A DNA stretch of 18,822 nt from JBJHAX01 sp050480705 (GTDB lineage: Bacteria; Actinomycetota; Nitriliruptoria; Nitriliruptorales; Nitriliruptoraceae), in contig JBJHAX010000039.1 of the NCBI GenBank assembly GCA_050480705.1, forward strand, positions 1-18,822. The letters are read 5' to 3'. Numbering within the stretch: the first letter of the stretch is position 1; the number at the start of each line of letters is the position of its first letter. The notes under the pieces are model-generated. The model was not told where the DNA came from. It did not search any database and saw only the letters and a program-made list of their open reading frames with translations. Of this stretch, positions 6,732-14,115 are shown piece after piece. A program made the position numbers and the translations under genes.

Positions 6732-7112
6732 ATGGCCATGGGACGACAGGTCGTGCACTTCGAGATCATCGGAAGCGATCCCGAACGACTGCGCCGGTAC
6801 TACGGCGAGTTGTTCGGTTGGACGTTCGAAACGGGCGACGCGTCGAGTGATGCGGTCTCCGAGCCTGGCAACTACGGCTTCGTCGACGGAGCAACGACCG
6901 GAGGCATCAACGGCGGGATCGGTGGCGGCGACAGCCACGCGGCGAAGGTTCTCATCTACGTCGGTGTCCCCGACGTAGAGGCCACGCTGACAGAGGCAGA
7001 GCGTCTCGGCGGGACCCGCGAGTTGGGCCCCGAGGGAACGCCTGGCGAGCTCGTGGTCGGCCGTTTCACCGACCCTGAAGGAAACCACATCGGCGTCGCC
7101 GGCGAGAGGTGA
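6732..7112 (+). CDS. VOC (glyoxalase/bleomycin-resistance fold) family protein
   Basis: 126 aa from ATG at 6732 (MAMGRQVVHFEI); a second ATG at 6738 is also possible. The frame is open back to an ATG at 6657, but that extension is not protein-like. Typical features are the first beta strand VVHFEIIGSDPERLRRYY, ELFGWTFETGD, a GGINGGIGGG turn, the second module VLIYVGVPDVEATLTEAERL, and the terminal strand GRFTDPEGNHIGVAGE, where the Glu and His-type metal positions of the fold may lie. Such stand-alone VOC proteins include lyases, dioxygenases and drug-binding proteins; the substrate here cannot be told. A perfect palindrome sits immediately upstream. The gene stands alone between the RibD_C-like gene and the MFS gene. 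Confidence 0.82.
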   Translation: MAMGRQVVHFEIIGSDPERLRRYYGELFGWTFETGDASSDAVSEPGNYGFVDGATTGGINGGIGGGDSHAAKVLIYVGVPDVEATLTEAERLGGTRELGPEGTPGELVVGRFTDPEGNHIGVAGER

Positions 7113-7282
7113 CCAGCGTCAACTGCATGGTTGTTGGTCGCCGCACCTGTGAAGCATTCGGGCCGGGGAAGTCCAACGAAACGCGCCCGTGTGCAGGCAC
7201 TCCTCGGTGTACTGGCACACTGCGCCGCCGATGACGGGCAGGACCCCTACCGCACCCCGACCGATGCCGTAGGAGAATCGTC

Positions 7283-8461
7283 GTGCCGATCAGCCAGAGC
7301 TCCCGTGTGGGCCTGACAGGCCTGCTCGCACTGATTGCGACCTATGCCCTCGGTCGACAGGCGTTCGGGCTGTTCGTGCCGAAGTTCCGGGAAGAGTTCG
7401 GCCTGTCCCTCGAAATGCTGGGCTTCTATGCCAGCGCAGCCCAAGCTGGCTATCTCGTCGCCACCGTGGCCACCGGGATCGCCACGGCCCGCTACGGGCC
7501 TCGCAGACCTGTTGTGGCCGGTTGTCTGCTCCTGGCTGCCGGCGCGGCCACGATCGCCTCAGCACCGGGCCCGGTCCTGCTTGCCATTGGCGTGATCGCA
7601 GCAGGAACGAGCGCCGGAGGGGCGTGGGCACCGTTCTCGGATGCGATCGCCTACAAGGTTCCAACCGAGCAGACCCGGCGCGCTCTCTCACTCGTCAATG
7701 CCGGCTCACCGGTCGGCCTGGTCGTCGCGAGCGCACTACTGCTCACAGCCGGGGACCGATGGCGGGCCGTGTGGTGGGCGTTCGCGGCGATCGGGCTGAT
7801 CGCCGCGGCAGCAGCGTGGCGGGTACTGGCGCCCGACAGCGCCGGTCGGACCTCGGGGCACAAACGGCCACGGCTGAGCTGGTTCCTCAACCCCCGGTCG
7901 CTGCGGATGCTGACGGTCGCGCTCGGAATATCGATCACCTGCGGCGCCTACTTCGCGTACGCGCCGGTCACCGCCCAGGACGCCGGGCTGGCCACCTGGA
8001 TCGGTCCGGCGATGTGGGCGGCCCTGGGGATCGCCGGCGCTTCGGTTGGCGCCTTTGGGGGCAGCATCGCCAATCGGCACGGTGTACGCCGACCGTTGGC
8101 CGTGATGCTCGTCCTGATCGGCGGGTCGATACTGCTACTTCTCGCCGCGCCCGGATCGGCCGCCGTCGCCCTCGGGTCCGCTGCCCTCTTCGGGGTGGGC
8201 TTCACGACCGGGTTCGCCCTTCTGGTGATTTGGAGCCAGCACGTCTACCGGGATCGCCCCACCACCGGCTTCACCCTCGCGATCGTGTTCATCGCGACCG
8301 GATTCATCGTCGGTCCGAGCCTGTTCGGTGTCCTTGCCACCCACGTCGGTGGCGACATGGCGCTGCTCGTCGCTGCCGCACCTGCCCTGCTGGTCTCGCT
8401 GATCCCCCCGAAACCCGAGAATCGCCTCAAGCCACCGCTTCGGCTCCGGTGGTGGCGATAA
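7283..8461 (+). CDS. Major facilitator superfamily transporter
   Basis: 392 aa from GTG at 7283, with AGGAGA six bases upstream. About twelve hydrophobic segments are visible with a polar central loop (around residues 180-205, rich in Arg/Lys). The loop between helices 2 and 3 carries GIATARYGPRRPVVAG, the MFS motif-A region, and the matching loop in the second half is GGSIANRHGVRRPLAVM. The start is followed directly by YALGRQAFGLFVPKFREEFGL, resembling MFS carriers of the YbfB/YjiJ-like or CynX-like type. The substrate is unknown. The C-terminus is basic and cytoplasmic (RLRWWR). It stands alone; no regulator adjoins it. Confidence 0.9.
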   Translation: MPISQSSRVGLTGLLALIATYALGRQAFGLFVPKFREEFGLSLEMLGFYASAAQAGYLVATVATGIATARYGPRRPVVAGCLLLAAGAATIASAPGPVLLAIGVIAAGTSAGGAWAPFSDAIAYKVPTEQTRRALSLVNAGSPVGLVVASALLLTAGDRWRAVWWAFAAIGLIAAAAAWRVLAPDSAGRTSGHKRPRLSWFLNPRSLRMLTVALGISITCGAYFAYAPVTAQDAGLATWIGPAMWAALGIAGASVGAFGGSIANRHGVRRPLAVMLVLIGGSILLLLAAPGSAAVALGSAALFGVGFTTGFALLVIWSQHVYRDRPTTGFTLAIVFIATGFIVGPSLFGVLATHVGGDMALLVAAAPALLVSLIPPKPENRLKPPLRLRWWR

Positions 8462-8762
8462 TGCCGTTGCGCTCGCCGTCGCCAGCACGGAGGGACCGAC
8501 GGACGAAGAGCTCGAACGCCGGGCTCGCCTGCTCGAGCGAACCGGCTGGTCTGGACGAGCGAGGCCGCGCACTTGACGCAGGGTGGTCGCGCTGTTTCTC
8601 TGCGTGATCACACGTTTTCGGGCTGGACCTGGCGGTGCAGTCGGCGGGACGCACGTTGCGCGCGAACCGACGCGGCGTCGGTCGCCACGGCAGGCAAGGC
8701 CACTGCCGTTTCCCCGATCAACCTCGACCGCCGGGCGACCTTCCAGACCGGTGGGGTGACAC
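8462..8762. other. Gap of about 300 bases without an intact gene
   Basis: No credible start with a ribosome binding site was found. One plus-strand frame (about 8463-8573) reads like protein (for example GPTDEELERRARLLERTGW) but has no start codon, so it may be a decayed gene end. An inverted repeat ACGCAG (8576-8581) / CTGCGT (8600-8605) lies about 160 bases before the VWD lipoprotein gene and overlaps a TTGACG (8573-8578) that could be a -35 box; no good -10 box follows. Confidence 0.4.
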
Positions 8763-10910
8763 GTGGGACGCTTGTGGACATTGACCGGACTGCTCCTCTC
8801 AGCGCTGATGCTGGGCGCCTGCACCGGCGCTGACGAACCGGACGAGCAACGCGAGGAGCCAACCACGGACGACGCGGCTGAACCGGCCCCGGACGAGCCC
8901 TCGACGACCCAGGTCGCGCAACTCAGCACCGCCCACGTCCAGGACCTGTGGCTGTTCGAAGACCTCGCGGTGATCGACACCGAGGGGACACGTGAGATCA
9001 GCAACGAGCTGTTCACCTGGCTGGAATCCGCCGTCGACGAGGTCGTCGAACTGCCCGGCGGCGCGACACTGCACATCGTCGACGCGCTGGATGCAGGCCC
9101 GTTGGGGCCCGATGAGCAGCCCCGAGAGGACGTCGACGTCGTCGCGGGGTATCTCGAGTTCGAGGACGCCCGCGCCCTCGCAATTCTCGGATCCGCCCAC
9201 GAGGGTGCACCTCCCATCGGGTATCAGGACCGCCTCGACATCGACGTCACCGCACTCGAAAGTGTCGAGGCAGGCGACGTCCTCACCTACCACCTGGCCT
9301 TCCTCCAGACGCTGCCCACCAACGACCCCGAACAGGAAACAAACTCGAACGGGGTCGAGATGCTCGCAGACCGGCTCGAGGCCGGCCGGTATGCGTACCT
9401 CGGCTACCGCGACGACGAGGGGCAGATGCAGCCCGGCTACATCGAGGGTGAACTCGCACCGGTCGTCGAGGGTTCGCACCGTGCACGTCCGCCGGCCAAA
9501 GCCAACGACATGGTCGACGGCATGGGCGACGCGCTGATCGGTTGCCAGGGCTTGTCCTGCGTTGGCGACTGGTTCCGTAATTTCCTTCCGGGCGGTGGCG
9601 GCAACTCGAGCTTAGACAGCGCGTTGTGCAACGGCGACCTCAGCGACACCTGCCCGCCGGACGATCCGGACCCGCCCGGGGGGACCTGCTGGTACGAACC
9701 GTGCGGAGGCGCGAACGGCGATCCCTACCTGATGCCCTACGACGGCAACATCGTCAATTTCCACCTCGTCGGTGAATTCCTGCTGACCGCGGGCGACGAC
9801 CTGGAGGTCCAGGTCCGCATGGAGCCCGCCAGTCCGCGGGGACTGAGCTGGAACACCGGCGTGGCGATCGCCTCCGACGATCGACGCCTCACGGTGGTCT
9901 ACGACGACGGCGAGGTGGTGTCGCGGGTCGACGGCGAGCCGGTCGACGCAGATCGCCTCGAGGCAACGTTGCGGGAAGCCGGTTGGGCCGCCTGGGTGCT
10001 CGATGACACGCGCCTGCAGGTCACCACCGACCAGGGCCACACCGTCACCGTTCTGTTGCGGCTGGGCCGCAACCGCTTCCTCGACGTCTACGTCGACCTC
10101 GACGGCGAAACGCCGGGGTTCGTCGGCCTGCTCGGGGCGGCCCACCCTGATGAGGCGACCGGCTTCGTCACCCGTGACGGCGAGGAACTCGGGCGCGAGA
10201 TCGCCGACCGCAGCATCCGCTACGACGTGTTCGGTGACAGCTGGCGCATCAGCGACGACGAATCGCTCTTCGACTATGCACCAGGCGAGAGCACCGCGAC
10301 GTTCACCGACCTAGACTATCCACCGGCCGACGGGATCGAATCCGACGACCTCGACCGCGACGACCCCGAGATCGCCCGGGCCGAAGCCGTCTGCCGTGCC
10401 GCAGGCGTCGACAACGAACCGATCCTCAGCAACTGCATCCTCGACCTGTGGGCAACAGGCGACCTGGCCGTCGTCCGCTCGGCGCTGACCGCGGAGCACA
10501 CGCGCCAGGTGCGTGACGGCGAGGTGGACGGCTCGGTGTACGCGCCATGGTCAGCGCACGTCAGCAGCGAGCTTCCCGACGGGGCGGTCGAGGTCGACTG
10601 GGTCACGACCGTGCGCAGCCTGATCGACGTGCACGGGCTCGAGGTCGGTGATCTGCTCACGGTCGCGTGCCCGCCCGCGGGCGACGGGCGCACCGACACC
10701 CGGATCTGGGGCACCGACGTCTACTGGACGAATTCACCGGTGTGCGCCTCGGCCGTGCACGCCGGACAGGCGAGCCTGGACGACGGCGGATCCTTCGAGG
10801 TGGAGATCCTCGATGAGGTCCACCACCCCGACGTGGAGGTGGAGCCACGTCACGGCATCGATCCGGACCAGTGGAGTCGTCGAGCCTCGGCGTTCCAGAT
10901 CACCGACTGA
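8763..10910 (+). CDS. Large lipoprotein with von Willebrand type D region and LCCL-like domain
   Basis: 715 aa from GTG at 8763, with GGGG upstream. The signal peptide ends in the lipobox LGAC20, and an acidic Thr/Glu/Asp linker follows (21-50). Residues ~50-240 are an unrecognised domain. A Cys-rich, Pro/Gly-rich hinge (C261, C266, C289, C297, C309, C314) leads into a VWD-type domain from GDPYLMPYDG (319-328) through FVGLLG (453-458). A C-terminal VWD-associated part contains SWRI (493-496), C544 and C558. Residues ~620-690 resemble an LCCL domain: LLTVACP (631-637), RIWGTDVYWTNSPVCASAVH (647-666), with C636 and C661. The product is expected at the cell surface, anchored by lipid. VWD and LCCL are best known in animal extracellular proteins and suggest adhesion or ligand binding (inference). 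The gene is monocistronic and ends at a strong hairpin. Confidence 0.88.
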   Translation: MGRLWTLTGLLLSALMLGACTGADEPDEQREEPTTDDAAEPAPDEPSTTQVAQLSTAHVQDLWLFEDLAVIDTEGTREISNELFTWLESAVDEVVELPGGATLHIVDALDAGPLGPDEQPREDVDVVAGYLEFEDARALAILGSAHEGAPPIGYQDRLDIDVTALESVEAGDVLTYHLAFLQTLPTNDPEQETNSNGVEMLADRLEAGRYAYLGYRDDEGQMQPGYIEGELAPVVEGSHRARPPAKANDMVDGMGDALIGCQGLSCVGDWFRNFLPGGGGNSSLDSALCNGDLSDTCPPDDPDPPGGTCWYEPCGGANGDPYLMPYDGNIVNFHLVGEFLLTAGDDLEVQVRMEPASPRGLSWNTGVAIASDDRRLTVVYDDGEVVSRVDGEPVDADRLEATLREAGWAAWVLDDTRLQVTTDQGHTVTVLLRLGRNRFLDVYVDLDGETPGFVGLLGAAHPDEATGFVTRDGEELGREIADRSIRYDVFGDSWRISDDESLFDYAPGESTATFTDLDYPPADGIESDDLDRDDPEIARAEAVCRAAGVDNEPILSNCILDLWATGDLAVVRSALTAEHTRQVRDGEVDGSVYAPWSAHVSSELPDGAVEVDWVTTVRSLIDVHGLEVGDLLTVACPPAGDGRTDTRIWGTDVYWTNSPVCASAVHAGQASLDDGGSFEVEILDEVHHPDVEVEPRHGIDPDQWSRRASAFQITD

Positions 10911-10918
10911 CACGGACC

Positions 10919-10956
10919 GCTGGGCGGTGCGCTCGACGCCGAGCACGCCGCCCAGC
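10919..10956. terminator. Bidirectional terminator-type hairpin between convergent lipoprotein genes
   Basis: GCTGGGCGG (10919-10927) pairs perfectly with CCGCCCAGC (10948-10956). The stem continues inward by a wobble, a mismatch and a further CTCG/CGAG, for about 17 paired positions around a short loop. It lies 8 bases after the stop of the VWD lipoprotein gene and 7 bases after the end of the minus-strand lipoprotein gene. There is no long T-tract, as is usual in high-GC genomes. Confidence 0.72.
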
Positions 10957-10963
10957 GCCCTGC

Positions 10964-11449
10964 CTACTGTTCTGACACCGACCAGGTGTAGAGCTGGTTC
11001 TCGAAACTGGCTGACACGCTCCACCCGTGCCCTTCGAGGCGCGCGTCCACGAAGCGGTTGATGCCCTCCGAGCCCTCCTCCGCGGAGACGTCCCACCCGT
11101 GGTCGGCGAGCGACTCGAAGAACGCGAGCGACTCCCCGGTGTCTTCCTCCGTGCGGTACTGCACGGTGAGAAGCAGCGATCCGTCGCCCATCTCCTCGAC
11201 CATCACCCTGCTGAGCTCCACTCCTTCGTGCACCGGGAGCTCCTCGGGCCACTCATCGGGCAGGTCGTCGGGCTGTCCGCCTTCGGCAGCCGCGGCGTCG
11301 CCTTCGTCGGCTACCTCCTCGGGGGCTTCCTCGGCTGCGGCCGCCTCGTCGCCTGGGTCCTCGACGTCGCCGTTTGCGTCGGCGCATGCGGCGAGAACCA
11401 GCGCGATCGCCGCGGCTGCGCATGTCGTCATCTTCGCCTGTCGCGTCAT
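10964..11449 (-). CDS. Acidic lipoprotein, unknown function
   Basis: 161 aa from the third of three tandem ATGs (11449), which has GGGA 6 bases upstream; ATGs at 11452, 11455 and 11461 are alternatives. The signal sequence (MTRQAKMTTCAAAAIALVL) ends in a lipobox LAAC. A linker rich in Glu, Asp and Ala (about 35 residues) leads to a C-terminal domain beginning near PDDLPDEWPEELPVHEG, with alternating strands and one helix (SLAFFESLADHGW). This resembles small extracytoplasmic domains in actinobacterial lipoproteins with a 'P-E-D/E-LPVPEG' entry, but I know of no function. It is convergent with the VWD lipoprotein gene and divergent from the YdeI-like gene. The layout (signal, acidic linker, compact domain) parallels the lipoprotein at 4956-5441. 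Confidence 0.78.
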   Translation of the reverse strand: MTRQAKMTTCAAAAIALVLAACADANGDVEDPGDEAAAAEEAPEEVADEGDAAAAEGGQPDDLPDEWPEELPVHEGVELSRVMVEEMGDGSLLLTVQYRTEEDTGESLAFFESLADHGWDVSAEEGSEGINRFVDARLEGHGWSVSASFENQLYTWSVSEQ

Positions 11450-11540
11450 CATCATTCCCATCGTGTGCGCGTCGTCTCGGTCCGTCCCTCGGGCCCGTAG
11501 GGGTGCGCCAAGGGCCCGCGAGGGCGACTGACCGTAGTTA

Positions 11541-11571
11541 TGCCGCCACCCTGAGCGCAATGTGGGCGGCA
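11541..11571. promoter_or_regulatory. Dyad in the divergent region between lipoprotein and YdeI-like genes
   Basis: TGCCGCCAC (11541-11549) pairs with GTGGGCGGCA (11562-11571) with a single bulged base. It lies in the roughly 245-base divergent spacer and may be a shared operator or a leader hairpin. No clear promoter boxes were identified. Confidence 0.3.
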
Positions 11572-11695
11572 GAGCCCGCCTGGGACGTGCGACACTGTGT
11601 GGCAACCATCGTGGCGTCGTTGGCCAATGACGTCAGTGATTCGAAGATCGCACATGAGCACGAAGCTCCATGATCATGCACAGCGAGATGACGCG

Positions 11696-12277
11696 ATGAA
11701 GCCGTTCCCCGACGTTGACGCCTACCTCGACGCCTGCGAGCAATGGCCTGCCGAGATTCGGGCCCTTCGGTCCCTGCTGCTCGCAGCCGGCCTCGACGAG
11801 CAGATCAAGTGGGGCAAGCCCTGCTACTCATACAGCGACGCGAACATCGCGATCGTCCAGGAGTTCTCGAACAATCTGGCGTTGATGTTCTTCAAAGGCA
11901 TCCTGCTCGATGATCCTGCGGGAATCCTCGAGACGGTCGGACCGAACTCGCACGCTGCCCGCAGGATGCTGTTCACATCGGTCGATGAGGTCGCAGCGCA
12001 TGCCGATGCCGTCACCGCATTGGTCGCACAGGCGATCGCCGTTGAGGATGCAGGCACCAACGTGCCACCACGCCCTGACGAGGGAATTGCTGCGGAACTT
12101 GCTGAACGGCTCGCCGAGGATGCTGAGCTCGCTGCGTCATTCGACGAGCTCACTCCCGGTCGCCAACGCGAGTACAACCTGTACGTCGCCGGGGCGAAGC
12201 AGGCCGCTACCCGCGGGCGACGCGTGGACACGATCGTGCCACGCATCCGTGAGGGCAAGGGCCTCCGCGACCGTTGA
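11696..12277 (+). CDS. YdeI/OmpD-associated family protein with DUF1801-like domain
   Basis: 193 aa from ATG at 11696. A start at 11654 would add 14 residues, and neither start has a strong ribosome binding site. I prefer 11696 because the length and first residues then match Bacillus YdeI-type proteins (about 195 aa). The N-terminal ~110 residues are DUF1801-like: DVDAYLDACEQWPAEIRALR, IKWGKPCYSY, ALMFFKGILLDDP, SHAARRMLFTSVDEV. The C-terminal ~50 residues form the OmdA-type domain: FDELTPGRQREYNLYV, KQAATRGRRVDTIVPRI and GKGL. Members are linked to stress or antimicrobial peptide tolerance in some bacteria, but the biochemical role is unsettled. It stands alone, divergent from the lipoprotein gene. 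Confidence 0.87.
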   Translation: MKPFPDVDAYLDACEQWPAEIRALRSLLLAAGLDEQIKWGKPCYSYSDANIAIVQEFSNNLALMFFKGILLDDPAGILETVGPNSHAARRMLFTSVDEVAAHADAVTALVAQAIAVEDAGTNVPPRPDEGIAAELAERLAEDAELAASFDELTPGRQREYNLYVAGAKQAATRGRRVDTIVPRIREGKGLRDR

Positions 12278-12366
12278 TGGCCGGCAACGATCCGACGTCT
12301 ACGGCTGGATCGGATGCACGCACGCCGGGATAGCGTGCCGAGCATCGCCGCACCGTTGGGAGCCAG

Positions 12367-12819
12367 ATGCGCGCCATGATCGTCAGCCGCCGCGTGGATG
12401 CCCCACCGGACCGGGTCTGGTCCGTCCTGACCGATCTCGCGCATGCACCCGAGGTGATCCGTGCGATCCAGTCGGTCGAGCTGCACACCGGTGCGGAGTT
12501 CGACGTCGGCACGCGCTGGACGGAAACCCGCACCATGATGGGCCGGACTGCCAGCGAAACCATGGAGGTCACCTCGGTCGATCCCGGGCGCTCCTACGTC
12601 GTCGAAGCAGACAGCGGCGGCGCCCACTACCGAAGCAAGTTCCGCCTCTCCCCCGACACCGACGGCACGGCCCTGACCATGAGCTTCGAAGGTCAGCCAT
12701 CCGGCTTGGGCGGCAGGATCCTCGCGGCGACACTCGGACGTCTCGTCGCCGGGGCGACCCGCAAGGCGCTGGCCCAAGATCTCGACGACATCGCCCACGC
12801 CAGCGAACGCAACGCCTGA
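12367..12819 (+). CDS. SRPBCC family protein (polyketide cyclase/dehydrase-like)
   Basis: 150 aa from ATG at 12367, with GGGAG four bases upstream. The START/Bet v1-like fold is indicated by the opening strand and helix (IVSRRVDAPPDRVWSVLTDL), an amphipathic segment to EFDVGTRWTETRTM, strands ETMEVTSVDPGRSYVVEAD and YRSKFRLSPDTDGTALTMSF, and a long C-terminal helix that would close a ligand cavity. Such proteins bind hydrophobic ligands, and some catalyse cyclisation or dehydration; nothing here fixes a ligand. It ends just before a decayed RibD_C fragment on the other strand. Confidence 0.85.
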   Translation: MRAMIVSRRVDAPPDRVWSVLTDLAHAPEVIRAIQSVELHTGAEFDVGTRWTETRTMMGRTASETMEVTSVDPGRSYVVEADSGGAHYRSKFRLSPDTDGTALTMSFEGQPSGLGGRILAATLGRLVAGATRKALAQDLDDIAHASERNA

Positions 12820-12822
12820 CAG

Positions 12823-12945
12823 CCATGGGCACGCGTGGCAGGTCGACGGTCCGCACGGCCATCGCGATGAACAGTTCGAACTCGTCCGCCAGGCCGGCTG
12901 CGATCACCTGGCCGGCAAGATTCGTACCGTCGAGCGCGTGCGTGA
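12823..12945 (-). pseudogene. Fragment of a RibD C-terminal / DHFR-like gene
   Basis: On the minus strand a frame reads VITHALDGTNLAGQVIAAGL followed by ADEFELFIAMAV (about 12946 to 12850). This matches the strand-turn-helix of the RibD_C fold (GGxxLaxxLlaaGLvDExxL). There is no start, and the frame breaks down on both sides. It lies directly downstream of the intact RibD_C-like gene at 12946-13554 but in another frame and with clearly different residues, so it is not that gene's own tail. Most likely it is the remnant of a former neighbouring family member. Confidence 0.55.
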
Positions 12946-13554
12946 TCACCAAGCAGCATGCGGACGGGGACGACCCGCGAGCACGGAAGGGACGTACTCG
13001 AGCAGTTGAAGTCGGCCGTCGAAGGTCCGGCTGTCGACCATCTCGAGGCCGATATCGGGAAAGCCGTCGTAGATCCGGCGCTGGCCGGTCGCGCCCGTGA
13101 TGACGGGGAAGACGACCATACGCAGCCGGTCCACCAGACCCGCTTGGAGCAGCGACCGGCACAGCGCGAGGCTGCCGAGCGTTCGCATGGGCCTGGCGCC
13201 GTCCCGTTTCATCGCGGCCACGGCCTCGATGGCGTCCCCGCTGACCAGCTCGGTGTTCGGCCAGGACAAGGGGGCCTCGAGCGTTGACGAGAACACCACC
13301 TTGGGGGTGTCGGTGAGTGCACTGTTCACGGCGTCTTCGTCGGTTGGTCCGTCCGTCGATGCGTCGATTCTGGCCGCGAACCCCGACATCAGGCGGTAGG
13401 TGGTCGCGCCCATGAGGATCGTGTAGGCAGCCTCGGGCTGTTTACCGAGCCATTGCAGGTACTCGGGCCCCTCGAGCCCCCACCATGCGGGCCACCCCTC
13501 TGCCGCGGCGTAGCCGTCGAGCGTCGTGATGAAGTCCGCCAGCAGTTCTTGCAT
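12946..13554 (-). CDS. Dihydrofolate reductase / RibD C-terminal family protein
   Basis: 202 aa from ATG at 13554, with AAGGAA 6 bases upstream. Conserved family parts are FITTLDGYAAAEGWPAWWGL (8-27), TILMGATTYRLMSGFA (45-60), the strand PKVVFSSTLEAPLSWPNTEL, and the cofactor-binding region MRTLGSLALCRSLLQAGLVD followed by RLRMVVFPVITGATG. An NAD(P)H-dependent reductase is expected; the substrate is unknown. The last ~14 residues (SVLAGRPRPHAAW) go beyond the usual family end and run up to a decayed RibD_C fragment, as if the original 3' end had been replaced by recombination. The other intact members in the window are at 5934 and 17597. Confidence 0.87.
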   Translation of the reverse strand: MQELLADFITTLDGYAAAEGWPAWWGLEGPEYLQWLGKQPEAAYTILMGATTYRLMSGFAARIDASTDGPTDEDAVNSALTDTPKVVFSSTLEAPLSWPNTELVSGDAIEAVAAMKRDGARPMRTLGSLALCRSLLQAGLVDRLRMVVFPVITGATGQRRIYDGFPDIGLEMVDSRTFDGRLQLLEYVPSVLAGRPRPHAAW

Positions 13555-13779
13555 CGTCCGTTCCTTGACTCGTTCCTACCGTGACGACGGCTGCAGCGTC
13601 GGTGGCGCAGATCGACAGCAGACGTCAGGAACCGGCCGTGTGGCGATCATCACGATCAGGGATGTCTTCTCGCCTCTCCTGACGGTGCTGCTACGGGAGA
13701 CGAGCGAGCGAGGCGAAACTCATCGTAGACACGGATCTCCGTGTACGAAGGCCTACCCGGCGCTCACCGCCATCGATGC

Positions 13780-13900
13780 CAGTTGGCATGCGGCTCGGCA
13801 CCCGCGATGCAGTGCTCGCCGAACAGCACGATGAATGGCGGACCGCCCCCGCAACATGTCCCAGGAACTCCTGGCCACCGCCCACACGCACCACGCTGCC
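13780..13900 (+). pseudogene. Remnant of an IS256-family transposase C-terminus
   Basis: One frame reads GMRLGTRDAVLAEQHDEW, and after a one-base frame change continues as PRNMSQELLATA. IS256-type (Mutator) transposases of actinobacteria end in a similar string (...RLVGAVLAEQHDEW...RRYMSxExL...). Only about 35 codons can be recognised. No start, catalytic residues or terminal repeats are present, so this is a degraded fragment at best. Confidence 0.45.
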
Positions 13901-13930
13901 CACGACCTTCATCAACCCCGCGACCAGGAG

Positions 13931-13962
13931 GGTCAGCCAGCCCTACCCGACGCTGGCTGACC
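13931..13962. repeat. Perfect 10-bp inverted repeat
   Basis: GGTCAGCCAG (13931-13940) and CTGGCTGACC (13953-13962) are exact reverse complements around a 12-base loop. It lies just after the transposase-like fragment and about 150 bases before the dodecin gene. It could be a terminator hairpin, a transposon end or an operator. Confidence 0.5.
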
Positions 13963-14059
13963 TGACGCCAGCCGCCGACGATGGCACCCAGCCAGACACC
14001 GCCCTGACGGGCGTGACCCTCTCGACGCTGAGTTGGCACCGACCACGCAGCGTTCGCCC

Positions 14060-14088
14060 TTGACCGCGGGCACCGCAGCGACAACAGT
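14060..14088 (+). promoter_or_regulatory. Possible promoter of the dodecin gene
   Basis: TTGACC (14060-14065) is followed after 17 bases by AACAGT (14083-14088), about 28 bases before the ATG. The -35 box is good and the -10 box poor. Confidence 0.28.
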
Positions 14089-14115
14089 AGGGCCTTCGAC
14101 GACGACGGGAGCGTC

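Larger units (their letters stand above)
13555..14115. other. Gap of about 560 bases without an intact gene
   Basis: Frames here are short and not protein-like, apart from the transposase-like fragment near 13800. Also present are a 7-2-7 inverted repeat ACACGGA-TC-TCCGTGT (13729-13744), a perfect 10-bp inverted repeat (13931-13962), and a possible promoter before the dodecin gene. The region looks like an insertion-sequence scar. Confidence 0.5.

Noticed and set aside
7522..8607. 361-codon plus-strand frame overlapping the MFS gene
   Set aside because: It is Arg/Pro-rich with no hydrophobic segments; the MFS frame has motifs, membrane helices and a good ribosome binding site.
8135..9217. 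360-codon minus-strand frame
   Set aside because: It is Ser/Arg-rich low complexity, antisense to the MFS and VWD lipoprotein genes.
12290..12315. ATCCGA/TCGGAT inverted repeat after the YdeI-like gene
   Set aside because: The 6-bp arms with a 14-base spacer are too weak to call a terminator.
11910..13100. 396-codon plus-strand frame over the YdeI and SRPBCC genes
   Set aside because: The composition is not protein-like; both real genes are in other frames with clear family features.
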